Shown here in pieces: positions 38,363-49,316 of a stretch of 64,000 nt of DNA. Under the pieces are notes generated by a model. It was not told the DNA's origin. It made no database searches and saw only the letters and a list, made by a program, of their open reading frames with translations. The DNA is from Comamonadaceae bacterium OS-1 (lineage in GTDB: Bacteria; Pseudomonadota; Gammaproteobacteria; Burkholderiales; Burkholderiaceae_C), in assembly GCA_027923965.1 (NCBI GenBank), contig AP026969.1, forward strand, positions 620,001 to 684,000. The letters are read 5' to 3'. Each line of letters starts with the position of its first letter. Position 1 is the stretch's first letter. Position numbers and translations under genes: made by a program.

Positions 38363-39469
38363 TCAGGAGCCGACCGGGTAGGTGCCCAGTACCTTGAAGA
38401 AGGCGCACAGTGCGCGCAGCTCTTGCAGCGCCTTGGCCACGTGCGGCTGCGAGGGGTGGCCGTCCAGGTCGATGTAGAAGTAGTAGTCCCACTGGCCGGT
38501 GCGGGCCGGGCGGGATTCAAAGCGCGTCATGGACACGCCGTTGGTTTTCAGGGGCACCAGCAAGTCGTGCATGGCACCCGGCTTGTTGGGCACGGATACC
38601 ACCAGGCTGGTGCAGTCCTTGCCCGACGCGGGGGGCGTGGCCAGGGTTTGCGGCAGGCAGATGACGGCGAAGCGGGTGCGGTTGTAGGCATCGTCCTGCA
38701 CCGCGTGGGCCACGATGTGCAGGCCAAACTGCGAGGCCGCACGTTCGCTGGCCAGGGCGGCCCAGGCCGGGTTGGTGGCGGCCAGGCGCGCGCCTTCGGC
38801 ATTGCTGGAGACGGCGCGCCGCTCGGCGTGGGGCAGGTGCTGGGTCAGCCAGGCCTGGCACTGGGCCAGCGCCTGGGGGTGGGCCATGACCACGTCGATG
38901 TGGTCGCGCGAATTGGTCTGGCGCAGCAGGTTGTGCCGCACCAGCAGGCTCACTTCGCCCACCACGTGCACGGGCGAGTGCAAAAACAGATCCAGCGAGC
39001 GGGCCACCACGCCTTCGGTGGAGTTCTCGATGGCTACCACGCCGTACTGCACCGTGCCTGCGGCGGTGGTGTGGAAGACTTCGTCGAAATTGGCGCAGTA
39101 CAGCAGCTCGGCAGCGCTGCCGAAGAATTCGATGGCGGCTTGCTCGGTGAAGGTGCCTTCCGGGCCGAGCACGGCCACGCGCTGGGGAGCTTCCAGGGCC
39201 AGGCAGGCCGACATGATTTCACGCCACACGGCGGCCACATGCTGGTTCTTCAGCGGACCGGGGTTGGCCTGCTGGATCTTTTCGATGACCTGGGCGACGC
39301 GGTCGGGCCGGAAAAAGGGCGAACCCTCACGGCGCTTGATGTCGCCCACCTGCTCGGCCACGTGGGCGCGGCGGTTCAGCAGGGCGAGCAGGTCCTGGTC
39401 GATCTGGTCGATCTTGACCCGCAGGTCGGCGAGCGTGGTGGCGGGGTTCAGCGGTGTCGTGGCTGTCAT
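38363..39469 (-). CDS. pheA: Bifunctional chorismate mutase / prephenate dehydratase
   Basis: 368 residues. AroQ-type chorismate mutase at 1-95 (LRVKIDQIDQDLLALLNRRA), prephenate dehydratase from about 97 (VAVLGPEGTFTEQAA, ENSTEGVV, YNRTRFAVI with the catalytic TRF) and a C-terminal ACT domain with the ESRPARTGQWDYYFYIDLDG phenylalanine-binding region. It commits chorismate to phenylalanine and is usually feedback-inhibited through the ACT domain. Confidence 0.96.
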   Translation of the reverse strand: MTATTPLNPATTLADLRVKIDQIDQDLLALLNRRAHVAEQVGDIKRREGSPFFRPDRVAQVIEKIQQANPGPLKNQHVAAVWREIMSACLALEAPQRVAVLGPEGTFTEQAAIEFFGSAAELLYCANFDEVFHTTAAGTVQYGVVAIENSTEGVVARSLDLFLHSPVHVVGEVSLLVRHNLLRQTNSRDHIDVVMAHPQALAQCQAWLTQHLPHAERRAVSSNAEGARLAATNPAWAALASERAASQFGLHIVAHAVQDDAYNRTRFAVICLPQTLATPPASGKDCTSLVVSVPNKPGAMHDLLVPLKTNGVSMTRFESRPARTGQWDYYFYIDLDGHPSQPHVAKALQELRALCAFFKVLGTYPVGS

Positions 39470-39472
39470 GGT

Positions 39473-40588
39473 TCAGGCCTGGCTCTTTTCAAATGCGTGC
39501 ATGTAGTCCACCAGCGCCTGCACGCCCGCCAGGGGCATGGCGTTGTAAATGCTGGCCCGCATGCCGCCGACCGACTTGTGGCCCTTGAGCTGAAGCAAGC
39601 CGCGTGCCTTGGCACCTTCCAGAAAGGCATCGTTGCGGCTCTCGTCGCGCAGGAAGAAGGGCACGTTCATGCGCGAGCGGCAGTCTGCCTCCACCTTGTT
39701 GAAGTAGAGCTGTGATTGGTCGATGGCCTGGTACAGCAGCGCGGCCTTGGCGGCGTTGCGGTGTTCCATGGCGGCAATGCCGTGCAATTCACCCTGGGCA
39801 CCCTCGGTCTGGTGCTTGAGCCACTGGAAGGTCAGCCCGGCGATGTAGATGGCGTAGGTGGGTGGCGTGTTGTACATCGACTGGTTGTCGGCCACCGTCT
39901 CGTAGTTGAAGGCGCTGGGGCAGATGTCCAGGGCGTGGCCCAGCAGGTCTTCGCGCACCACCACCACCGTGAGGCCCGCGGGGCCGAGGTTCTTTTGCGC
40001 GCCGCCAAAGGCCAGGCCCACCTTGCTCCAGTCCATGCTGCGCGAGGCGACGTGGGACGAGAAATCGACCACCAGCGGGGCTTGGGAGCCCAGGGCCCGC
40101 AGGTCGGGCAGGGTCTGGAACTCCACGCCGTCTATGGTTTCATTGCCGCAGATGTGCACGTAGCTGGCATCGGCGCTCAGCTCCCAGGTGGCGGGGTCGG
40201 GAATGCGGGTGTAGCCGGTGGCCTCGGTGCTGGCGGCGGTGTGCACGGCGGCGTATTTGCGCGCCTCTTTTTGCGACTTGTTGCTCCAGCTGCCGGTGAC
40301 CACGCAATCGACCTTGCCGCCACGCGACAGATTCAACGGCACGATGGCGTTTTCGCCCAGGCCGCCGCCTTGCATGAACAAAATCTTGAACTCGGGCGGC
40401 ACGGCCATCAGGGCGCGGAAGTCGGCCTTGGTTTGCGCGTAGATCGACAAAAACTCTTTGCCCCGGTGGCTCATTTCCATCACACCCATGCCGCTGCCGT
40501 GCCAGTCCAGCATTTCGGCCGCGGCCTGGGTCAGCACGGATTCAGGGATGGCGGCCGGGCCTGCGGAAAAGTTATACGGGCGTGTCAT
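39473..40588 (-). CDS. serC: Phosphoserine aminotransferase
   Basis: 371 residues. The start [15 protein letters not shown] and the PLP-binding Lys199 in [12 protein letters not shown] identify SerC of class V aminotransferases. It makes phosphoserine for serine and also acts in pyridoxal phosphate synthesis. It is located between gyrA and pheA, the standard gamma/beta order. A palindromic intergenic element separates it from gyrA. Confidence 0.97.
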   Translation of the reverse strand: MTRPYNFSAGPAAIPESVLTQAAAEMLDWHGSGMGVMEMSHRGKEFLSIYAQTKADFRALMAVPPEFKILFMQGGGLGENAIVPLNLSRGGKVDCVVTGSWSNKSQKEARKYAAVHTAASTEATGYTRIPDPATWELSADASYVHICGNETIDGVEFQTLPDLRALGSQAPLVVDFSSHVASRSMDWSKVGLAFGGAQKNLGPAGLTVVVVREDLLGHALDICPSAFNYETVADNQSMYNTPPTYAIYIAGLTFQWLKHQTEGAQGELHGIAAMEHRNAAKAALLYQAIDQSQLYFNKVEADCRSRMNVPFFLRDESRNDAFLEGAKARGLLQLKGHKSVGGMRASIYNAMPLAGVQALVDYMHAFEKSQA

Positions 40589-40605
40589 GCAATGTCTTCA
40601 GGTTT

Positions 40606-40660
40606 TTAGGCAGCTCACGCTTATTCCATCAGCGTGAGTAGCTCCTAAATTTATAGTATT
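40606..40660. repeat. Short dispersed intergenic palindromic element, copy 6
   Basis: CTCACGCT (40614-40621) and AGCGTGAG (40631-40638) form a perfect 8-bp stem around TATTCCATC, followed by TAGCTCCTAAATTTATAGTA. This is the cleanest copy in the window. Confidence 0.7.
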
Positions 40661-40667
40661 GGCGTGG

Positions 40668-43346
<2,679 letters not shown>

Positions 43347-43573
43347 AGAGAGGCAAACGTCATACAGCGGAGGTCAACTATTTTAGGGCCAAGTGACTGT
43401 CGCCACACAGCAACACATGTTCCTTAATGCCAGCGTATACCGTCGTGCATGCCTGCTGTCCTACTCGTTTCCCCTTAGCCCTGTGGCACAATTCAATGAA
43501 CGTCTACAGTGATGGTCACTGTAAACGTCCCGTTTCGCAGCGCTGCTGCGGCTTTTTCCCCAAGAGGAGAACC

Positions 43574-44224
43574 ATGAAGAAATTGAATAAAGTGGCAATG
43601 TTGTTTGCCTCCGCAGCGCTTGTAACCGCCGCGGGCGCTCAAACCGTTGACAACTGGAAGAACGGCACCAACGAGTTGGTCTGGAAGAACGGCACCAACG
43701 AACTGTGCTGGCGTGACAACTTCTGGACCCCTGCAACTGCAGCTCCAGGTTGCGATGGCGCTATTGTTCCTCCTGCACCTGCTGCTCCCGCACCAGCGGC
43801 AGCTCCCGCTGCGCCTGCTCCCGCAGCCGCAGCACCTGCTCCCGCAGTTGTGGCCCCTGTGATGGTTGCCGAAAAGGTGACCTACGCAGCAGATGCATTC
43901 TTTGACTTCAACAAGTCTGTGCTGAAGCCAGAAGGCAAAGCTAAGCTGGACGATCTGGTCAGCAAAGTCAAGGGCATCAACCTGGAAGTCATCATTGCCG
44001 TGGGTCACACCGACTCCGTGGGCAGCGATGCTTACAACCAGAAGCTGTCGGTTCGCCGTTCTGAAGCCGTGAAGGCTTACTTGGTGTCTAGCGGCATCGA
44101 AAAGAACCGCGTGTACACCGAAGGCAAGGGCGAGAAGCAACCTGTTGCTGACAACAAGACCGCCGAAGGCCGTGCCAAGAACCGCCGCGTAGAAATCGAA
44201 GTGGTTGGTACGCGCAACAAGTAA
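43574..44224 (+). CDS. ompA: OmpA family outer-membrane protein
   Basis: 216 residues from the ATG at 43574 (AGAGGAG upstream). A signal peptide ends at TAAGAQ (about residue 22). Then comes a short region with a tandem WKNGTNEL repeat, an Ala/Pro linker (about 65-100), and the OmpA peptidoglycan-binding domain (AADAFFDFNKSVLKPEGKAK, GHTDSVGSDAYNQKLSVRRS). The N-terminal beta-barrel of classical OmpA is missing, so it is probably a periplasmic protein linking the envelope to peptidoglycan. A strong terminator follows. Confidence 0.93.
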   Translation: MKKLNKVAMLFASAALVTAAGAQTVDNWKNGTNELVWKNGTNELCWRDNFWTPATAAPGCDGAIVPPAPAAPAPAAAPAAPAPAAAAPAPAVVAPVMVAEKVTYAADAFFDFNKSVLKPEGKAKLDDLVSKVKGINLEVIIAVGHTDSVGSDAYNQKLSVRRSEAVKAYLVSSGIEKNRVYTEGKGEKQPVADNKTAEGRAKNRRVEIEVVGTRNK

Positions 44225-44257
44225 TTCTTGCACCGGATGCCAGACCCGTCTGGCTCC

Positions 44258-44296
44258 AAAAAAAGCCCCGTGTGCCTTAGCCCACGGGGCTTTTTT
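44258..44296 (+). terminator. Rho-independent terminator of ompA
   Basis: AGCCCCGTG (44264-44272) pairs with CACGGGGCT (44283-44291), followed by a T-run; an A-run before the stem makes it potentially bidirectional. Confidence 0.9.
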
Positions 44297-44355
44297 ATGT
44301 GGGGTTTCATGCCATCGCGGAGCGGGCGGTTGGCACAATCTGCGAAAATCTGCGC

Positions 44356-45063
44356 ATGAATCCAAGCCTGAATGCCGATCCTGCCGAATTGGCCAAATTC
44401 TCTGAACTCGCGCACCGGTGGTGGGATCTGGACAGCGAGTTTCGCCCGCTGCACCAGATCAACCCCCTGCGTTTGAACTGGATCGACGGCATTGCGCCGT
44501 TGCGGGGCCAGCGGGTGCTGGATATTGGGTGTGGCGGCGGTATTCTGGCCGACTCCATGGCCCGCCGGGGGGGCGAAGTGTTGGGCATCGACTTGTCCAG
44601 CAAGGCCCTCAAAGTCGCCCAACTCCATGCCCTTGAAGCCCAGACACCGCATCTGCAGTACCGCGAAGTCAGCGCGGAAGAGATTGCGGCAGAGCAACCC
44701 GGCAGCTTTGACGTGGTGACCTGCATGGAAATGCTGGAGCACGTCCCCGACCCCGCATCGGTGGTCCAGGCCTGTTCCGCGCTGGTCAAGCCGGGTGGCT
44801 GGGTGTTTTTTTCGACCATCCACCGCAGCACCAAAGCCTTTCTGATGGCCATCGTAGGTGCGGAATACCTCCTCAACATGTTGCCCCGTGGTACGCATGA
44901 ATACGCCAAGATGATCCGTCCCAGTGAATTGGCGGGGCACTGCCGCGTTGCGGGGCTCACGCTGCAGCACACCCGTGGCCTGGAGTTCAACCCCCTGACC
45001 CAGCGGTACTGGCTCAGCGACGACACCAGCGTGAACTACATGTTTGCGACGCAAAAGCTGTGA
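44356..45063 (+). CDS. ubiG: Ubiquinone biosynthesis O-methyltransferase
   Basis: 235 residues from the ATG at 44356. KFSELAHRWWDLDSEFRPLH is the UbiG-specific N-terminus; the SAM site is VLDIGCGGGILAD (54-66), followed by VVTCMEMLEHVPDP. It performs both O-methylations in ubiquinone synthesis, peripherally at the membrane. The gene overlaps gph by 4 bp. Confidence 0.96.
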   Translation: MNPSLNADPAELAKFSELAHRWWDLDSEFRPLHQINPLRLNWIDGIAPLRGQRVLDIGCGGGILADSMARRGGEVLGIDLSSKALKVAQLHALEAQTPHLQYREVSAEEIAAEQPGSFDVVTCMEMLEHVPDPASVVQACSALVKPGGWVFFSTIHRSTKAFLMAIVGAEYLLNMLPRGTHEYAKMIRPSELAGHCRVAGLTLQHTRGLEFNPLTQRYWLSDDTSVNYMFATQKL

Positions 45064-45740
45064 CCGTGCGCATGCATCCCGCATTCCACGGTATCCGCGC
45101 TGTATTGTTCGATCTGGATGGCACCTTGGTAGATAGTGCTCCGGATCTTGCCGGTGCGGCCGACAAAATGCGTACTGATCGCTCCTTGCCCCCGTTTGCG
45201 CCCAGCCTCTACCGCCCCATGGTGGGTGCGGGCGCCAGGGGCATGCTGGGCGTGGCATTTGGCATGCAGCCCGACCACCCTGATTTCGCCGCCATGAAGG
45301 AAGAGTTCTTTGTGAACTACGAGCGCCGCCTGACGCAAGAGACCTATGCGTTTGATGGGGTGCCAGAATTGCTGGCCGAACTGGTCGTACGCCAGATACC
45401 TTGGGGCGTGGTGACGAACAAGTCCGAGCGATTTGCCTTGCCACTCACCCAGGCCATGCCGTTGTTTGCAACAGCGGGCGCTATTGTCGGAGGCGATACC
45501 ACTCCCCATGCCAAACCCCATCCAGAGCCTTTGCTCGAAGCGGCCAGGCGCTTAGGCTTGGCACCTGAGCATTGCATGTATGTCGGTGACGACGAGCGAG
45601 ATGTCGTCGCGGGCTTGGCCGCAGGCATGGCAACGGTCGCCGCGGGCTATGGCTACTTGGGGAGCGATGCAGACATCGCCCAATGGGGTGCCCATGCCAC
45701 CATCCAGTCGCCAATGGAGCTGCTGCACTGGTTGCCATAA
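45060..45740 (+). CDS. gph: Phosphoglycolate phosphatase (HAD superfamily)
   Basis: 226 residues from a GTG that overlaps the ubiG stop as GTGA; an ATG at 45072 is the alternative. HAD motifs are FDLDGTLVDS (17-26), VVTNKSERF near 118, and KPHPEP with YVGDDERDVVAG near 155-182. It removes the phosphate from 2-phosphoglycolate arising from DNA repair. The ubiG-gph pair is conserved in this group. tmRNA follows 20 bp later. Confidence 0.92.
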   Translation: MTVRMHPAFHGIRAVLFDLDGTLVDSAPDLAGAADKMRTDRSLPPFAPSLYRPMVGAGARGMLGVAFGMQPDHPDFAAMKEEFFVNYERRLTQETYAFDGVPELLAELVVRQIPWGVVTNKSERFALPLTQAMPLFATAGAIVGGDTTPHAKPHPEPLLEAARRLGLAPEHCMYVGDDERDVVAGLAAGMATVAAGYGYLGSDADIAQWGAHATIQSPMELLHWLP

Positions 45741-45760
45741 GCCGGTTAAAATACAAACTT

Positions 45761-46149
45761 GGGGCTGCACTGGTTTCGACGTGGGTTCGGACGCGCAGCA
45801 GGGCATGTCGAGGTTCTGTCACCTCGTAAAACAGCAGAAAAAACCTAACTGCAAACGACGAACGTTTCGCACTCGCCGCTTAATTGCGCGTGAGCCTCGC
45901 AACAGCAAGCCAATAGGCTGGGCAAGGGTGGTGGAGCCGCAAGGTTGCACCGTCCAGGCTGCGGGGTAACTTCATTTGGCTGGGCGCTCACTGGGTAACT
46001 TAGTGGGCTCCGAGAAAATAGGTTACTGGCGTTTTGCATAGCGTGCCACTGCGCGATGCAAAAGGCGAGACTTAAACCAGACGGCTACACATGTAGAACT
46101 GTTCGAAGAAGGCTTGCGGACGGGGGTTCAAATCCCCCCAGCTCCACCA
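45761..46149 (+). ncRNA. ssrA: Transfer-messenger RNA (tmRNA)
   Basis: 389 nt. The 5' end GGGGCTGCACTGGTTTCGAC and 3' end GGTTCAAATC...CAGCTCCACCA form the tRNA-Ala-like part. The tag open frame at 45851-45880 encodes ANDERFALAA and stops at TAA 45881-45883, a beta-proteobacterial tag. It rescues stalled ribosomes with SmpB. A possible -10 TAAAAT lies at 45746-45751. The 3' end is the attachment site of the element that follows. Confidence 0.97.
46136..46149 (+). other. attL core: 3' end of tmRNA
   Basis: CCCCAGCTCCACCA at the tmRNA 3' end corresponds to a degraded relative, CCCCAGCCCACCA, at 57497-57509. This fits integration by a P4-type tyrosine recombinase, for which tmRNA and tRNA 3' ends are usual targets. 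Confidence 0.7.
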
Positions 46150-46160
46150 GACCGCATGAC

Positions 46161-46195
46161 AAAGGCCGCTAACTAGCGATAGTTAGCGGCCTTTT
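46161..46195 (+). terminator. Terminator after tmRNA (left border)
   Basis: A perfect 15-bp stem AAAGGCCGCTAACTA / TAGTTAGCGGCCTTT with loop GCGA, followed by TTCATT. It shares AAGGCCG and CGGCCTTTTTCATT with the terminator at 57519-57555. Confidence 0.92.
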
Positions 46196-46263
46196 TCATT
46201 GGTGAATCAATGACTTACAGTGCAGTGGCGTACAGGGGCTGGCATTGACAGGTAGTCCAAAGC

Positions 46264-46376
46264 GGGGGAACAATAGGGGGAATAGGCGGGGATAAGCTGG
46301 CTTTTGGGGGTAAATGTTCCCCCGTTTCCCAATGAAAACCCTCTGTTCCCCCACTTCCTGACTGGAGTTGTTCCCC
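46264..46376. promoter_or_regulatory. Arm-type repeat array next to integrase start
   Basis: GGGGGAAC at 46264-46271, a GGGGGAAT variant at 46276-46283, inverted GTTCCCCC at 46316-46323 and 46345-46352, and GTTCCCC at 46370-46376 abutting the ATG. The first two copies, with their spacing, recur at 57414-57433 at the far end. These are probably integrase arm sites and would also allow autoregulation. Confidence 0.65.
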
Positions 46377-47615
46377 ATGCTGACCGATGCCGAATGCAAA
46401 AACGCTACCTGTCCACCAGATAAGGCGCGGGCGCGACTGGCCTGTTCCGGCGGGCTGTATCTTGAAATAAGCCCGGCAGGATCAAAACGCTGGTTTTACA
46501 AGTACCGTAAGGATGGCAAAGAAGGCCGCATGGCGCTGGGCAGTTATCCCGACGTTGGGCCAAAGAAGGCACGCGAGGCAAGGGATGCGGCAAAGTCGCA
46601 AAAGTCAGACGGGCTTGACCCGGTGCAGGTGCGCAAGGTCGAAAAGCTGAAAGCCGCACGCACCGACGGCGACACATTCAAGGCCGTGGCCCTAGAGTGG
46701 TACGGCAAGCAAGCCCCCCAATGGAGCGAAAGCCACGCAGAAAGATCATTACGGCAATTGGAGCGCGACCTGTTCCCGTGGATCGGTGACCGGCCCATGA
46801 TCGACATTCACCCCATGGAGCTACTGTCAGCACTGCAAAAAGTGGAGGAACGCGGAGCGATTGAAACGGCTGACCGGGTATTGATGCTGGCGCGGCAGGT
46901 TTGGGACTATTGGCTACCCACCGCCCACGTTCAGCAACGCAACATCACAGAGGGGCTGAAAGGCCGGTTGACACCCTACCGTGGCAAGAACTTTGCCGCA
47001 ATCCTGGACCCGGTGCGCATGGGCGGATTGATGCGGGCTATCAAAGGTTACAAGGGCGGGCCGGTAGTGCGCACCGCATTGCAGCTAACCCCTTACCTCT
47101 ACCAACGACCCGGCAACCTGCGCATGATGGAATGGGCCGAGCTTGATTTAGAGGCGGCACTGTGGACGATCCCAAGCATGAAAATGAAACGCACCAAGCT
47201 GGAAAAGGAACAAGGTGAAGCCCACACTGTGCCGTTGCCCACGCAGGCCGTGGCCTTGCTGCGCGGCATCCAGCCACTGACCGGGCACGGGGTTTACGTG
47301 TTCCCCGGTGAGCGTAGTCATGACAGGCCGGTATCTGATAACTCGGTACGCAGTGCCTTATATGCGTTGGGTTTCGGCAAAGAACAAAGCTGGCACGGGT
47401 TCAGGGCAAGCGCACGCACGATGCTGGTGGATGAATTGGATATTGACTGGCAGGTAATCGAAGCCAACCTGGCCCACGCTAAGAAGGACGCGAACGGCAC
47501 CAGTTACAACCGAACCAAGTACATCAAACAGCGGTTCGCCATGATCCAGCAATGGGCTGACTACCTGGACAAGCTGACTACCGGGGCCGACGTGATCCAG
47601 TTCAAGGCGGCGTGA
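46377..47615 (+). CDS. P4-type tyrosine recombinase (integrase)
   Basis: 412 residues from the ATG at 46377 (GGAG 9 bp upstream; a TTG at 46368 is possible). The N-terminal arm-binding DUF4102 domain (LYLEISPAGSKRWFYKYRKD, LGSYPDVGPKKAREARDAA), SAM-like core-binding domain (about 98-190) and catalytic domain are complete: Arg244 in YQRPGNLR, His340-x2-Arg343 in WHGFRAS, His367 in NLAHAKKD and Tyr377 in SYNRTKY, the probable nucleophile. It excises and integrates the element at the tmRNA end. Confidence 0.94.
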   Translation: MLTDAECKNATCPPDKARARLACSGGLYLEISPAGSKRWFYKYRKDGKEGRMALGSYPDVGPKKAREARDAAKSQKSDGLDPVQVRKVEKLKAARTDGDTFKAVALEWYGKQAPQWSESHAERSLRQLERDLFPWIGDRPMIDIHPMELLSALQKVEERGAIETADRVLMLARQVWDYWLPTAHVQQRNITEGLKGRLTPYRGKNFAAILDPVRMGGLMRAIKGYKGGPVVRTALQLTPYLYQRPGNLRMMEWAELDLEAALWTIPSMKMKRTKLEKEQGEAHTVPLPTQAVALLRGIQPLTGHGVYVFPGERSHDRPVSDNSVRSALYALGFGKEQSWHGFRASARTMLVDELDIDWQVIEANLAHAKKDANGTSYNRTKYIKQRFAMIQQWADYLDKLTTGADVIQFKAA

Positions 47616-47691
47616 AAAACAGGCAACTGGCTGCACGACGCACGAAGCGCTGAGATTTTCAAGATTTGAGTCAGATTTTTCAGGAGATAAC

Positions 47692-48270
47692 TTGAGCACA
47701 AAGAGTGTAGATTGGGCATGGGCCAACTCCCTGCCGTCCTTGTCAATTCATGATGCGGTGGGCCTATCACTTGGATATGAGATTGACGCAGCCCCGGCAT
47801 CCGGGCAAACCGCGCATGCGTTGGACGGTATCCGTCAGCAGGGAGAACGTACCTTTGTCGCGTACGAATGGGCACGCAACGGAAACCTGGATATAAAAAG
47901 GCGGACCGTACGCATAGGTGCCGACTTTAATATCGACGACTCGTACGAAGATGCTCTATTTTGGGAAATCGATACGGCGGTATTTCGGAAATTCTGTGAC
48001 GACATGCAATGGGCCGTCCCCGCAGAGTTCCTCCCACAGGGCTACTCCGCAGAGGTTTCGGAGAAGCCTTTGGCATCAAAGGAGCGAAACATCTTGCTGG
48101 CAATCATTGGCGTGCTTTGCGTTGGTGCGAAGCTTGACCTCTCCACGCATGCAAAAACTGCCGGTGTGATCAAGGGAATGGCAGCTAGTCAGGGCGTTTC
48201 TATTGGAGAAACCACCATCGAGAACCACCTGAAGGCGGCTAAAGCTGCTCACGCATCGTTGATGAAATAA
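47692..48270 (+). CDS. Hypothetical protein of the element
   Basis: 192 residues from a TTG preceded by AGGAG at 5 bp spacing; no ATG lies close. The N-terminal part (SLSIHDAVGLSLGYEIDA) looks helical. The centre is acidic (FNIDDSYEDALFWEIDTAVF). The C-terminal part (KERNILLAIIGVLCVGAKLD then GVSIGETTIENHLKAAKAAH) resembles a small helix-rich domain, with a last helix pair that could bind DNA. I recognise no family. It stands alone between integrase and the alpA-like gene. Confidence 0.6.
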   Translation: MSTKSVDWAWANSLPSLSIHDAVGLSLGYEIDAAPASGQTAHALDGIRQQGERTFVAYEWARNGNLDIKRRTVRIGADFNIDDSYEDALFWEIDTAVFRKFCDDMQWAVPAEFLPQGYSAEVSEKPLASKERNILLAIIGVLCVGAKLDLSTHAKTAGVIKGMAASQGVSIGETTIENHLKAAKAAHASLMK

Positions 48271-48276
48271 GGCGCT

Positions 48277-48312
48277 TTTGGGCAGTTGCCTATTTGCTTT
48301 GGGCAGCTGCCC
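48277..48312. promoter_or_regulatory. Twin direct repeats upstream of alpA-like gene
   Basis: TTTGGGCAGTTGCC (48277-48290) and TTTGGGCAGCTGCC (48298-48311) are 21 bp apart, two helical turns. The second contains the perfect palindrome GGGCAGCTGCCC (48301-48312). They lie 72 bp before the alpA start and are probably operator sites for an element-encoded regulator. Confidence 0.55.
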
Positions 48313-48383
48313 CTACAGGTGGCAGCAAAAAACGACATTACACCATCGAAACAACGGCAGACAAAGCCGGATAGGGGTGAACA

Positions 48384-48629
48384 ATGTCAATCTTACGCAT
48401 GCCAGCCGTGAAGGCAGAAACGGGCCACCGCAGCCACGCCAGCATTTACAACGCAATCCGGGCCGGGCTGTTTCCGAAGCCCGTGCCTATCGGCCAACGT
48501 TCTGTTGGCTGGCCCGACGTAGAAGTGGCCGCGATTAATGCGGCGCGGATCGCGGGAAAATCTGAAACTGAAATCCGGACCTTGGTGGTGCAACTGCATG
48601 CCCGTCGCGTGTTGGGCGGTGCAGCATGA
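48384..48629 (+). CDS. AlpA-family DNA-binding regulator
   Basis: 81 residues. MSILRMPAVKAETGHRSHAS followed by IYNAIRAGLFPKPVPIGQRS and VGWPDVEVAAIN is the winged-helix signature of AlpA/excisionase-like proteins of prophages and satellites. AlpA activates integrase or excision genes in related elements. It overlaps the next gene by ATGA and starts a run of three overlapping genes leading to the primase. Confidence 0.85.
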   Translation: MSILRMPAVKAETGHRSHASIYNAIRAGLFPKPVPIGQRSVGWPDVEVAAINAARIAGKSETEIRTLVVQLHARRVLGGAA

Positions 48630-49009
48630 AATCACATCCAAATTGGGGCCGCCTTGGTAGTTTCGCCTGCGCGGGTTGCGAACAGGAGGTAACCGCCATG
48701 GGCGGAGTCGTGCAGCCCGCAGGGTTGGTAGGTGGCGGGCTGGCTGTTTGCAAAATTTGCGCGCTACGCATGGAGCAGCAGCCCCAATACCGGGCAGAAG
48801 TGACACGGAGGGCGGCAGAGCTCACACGGCGCGCGCTGGTTCAACGTATCGCGGATGCCTTGGGTTTGCCGCCGGTCACGCTAAGCGCAGCCTGGGCACA
48901 GGCCAAAGGCAAAGCAGGGTTTGAGCAGCATATGGACACGGCGCTGGGCCTGCGACCTGGGCAGTTCGATGCCGCGCTGGAGTTTGCAGTTCGGAGCGGC
49001 ACAGCATGA
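48626..49009 (+). CDS. Small zinc-ribbon-like protein of the element
   Basis: 127 residues. CAGCE near residue 15 and CKIC near 43 give two Cys pairs, a likely zinc ribbon. The rest is helical (EVTRRAAELTRRALVQRIAD, SAAWAQAKGKAGFEQHMDTA). I do not recognise a characterised family. ATGA overlaps on both sides (alpA at 48626-48629, next gene at 49006-49009) indicate one translational unit, which points to a role in replication or regulation of the element. Confidence 0.65.
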   Translation: MKSHPNWGRLGSFACAGCEQEVTAMGGVVQPAGLVGGGLAVCKICALRMEQQPQYRAEVTRRAAELTRRALVQRIADALGLPPVTLSAAWAQAKGKAGFEQHMDTALGLRPGQFDAALEFAVRSGTA

Positions 49010-49236
49010 CCGACCCTACCGTAATCGCGACTGTCAAATGGGTCGAGCCACCCCGCCGAGCACTGGATGGTTTCTGGCGATTGGTGGTGCCACGGTGCCC
49101 GTTTTGCGGAGGCAAGCACTTCCACGGGGGCGGCGCTGGCTCTGTACTCCACATCGGCCATCGGGTTGCCGACTGCGGAAAAGGGGCAAGTGGGTATTAC
49201 CTGACGTTGGCAACGACCCCACAGCCCCACGGATAA
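49006..49236 (+). CDS. Small CPFC zinc-finger-like protein of the element
   Basis: 76 residues. CPFCGGKHFHGGGAGSVLHI and then GHRVADCGK offer two Cys, several His and a third Cys for zinc. The fold resembles the small zinc domain that accompanies phage-type primases, but this is inference. It lies 80 bp before the primase start and overlaps the preceding gene by 4 bp. Confidence 0.65.
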   Translation: MTDPTVIATVKWVEPPRRALDGFWRLVVPRCPFCGGKHFHGGGAGSVLHIGHRVADCGKGASGYYLTLATTPQPHG

Positions 49237-49316
49237 CCCCGCCGACTGCCCCGCTGTTTGGTGGGGCAGCTTCCATCTCTGAATTTTGCAATATTCGATA
49301 TTACGAAGGGGCATCT

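Noticed and set aside
45580..45969. Open frame across gph end and tmRNA
   Set aside because: tmRNA is certain from its ends and tag; the frame is accidental.
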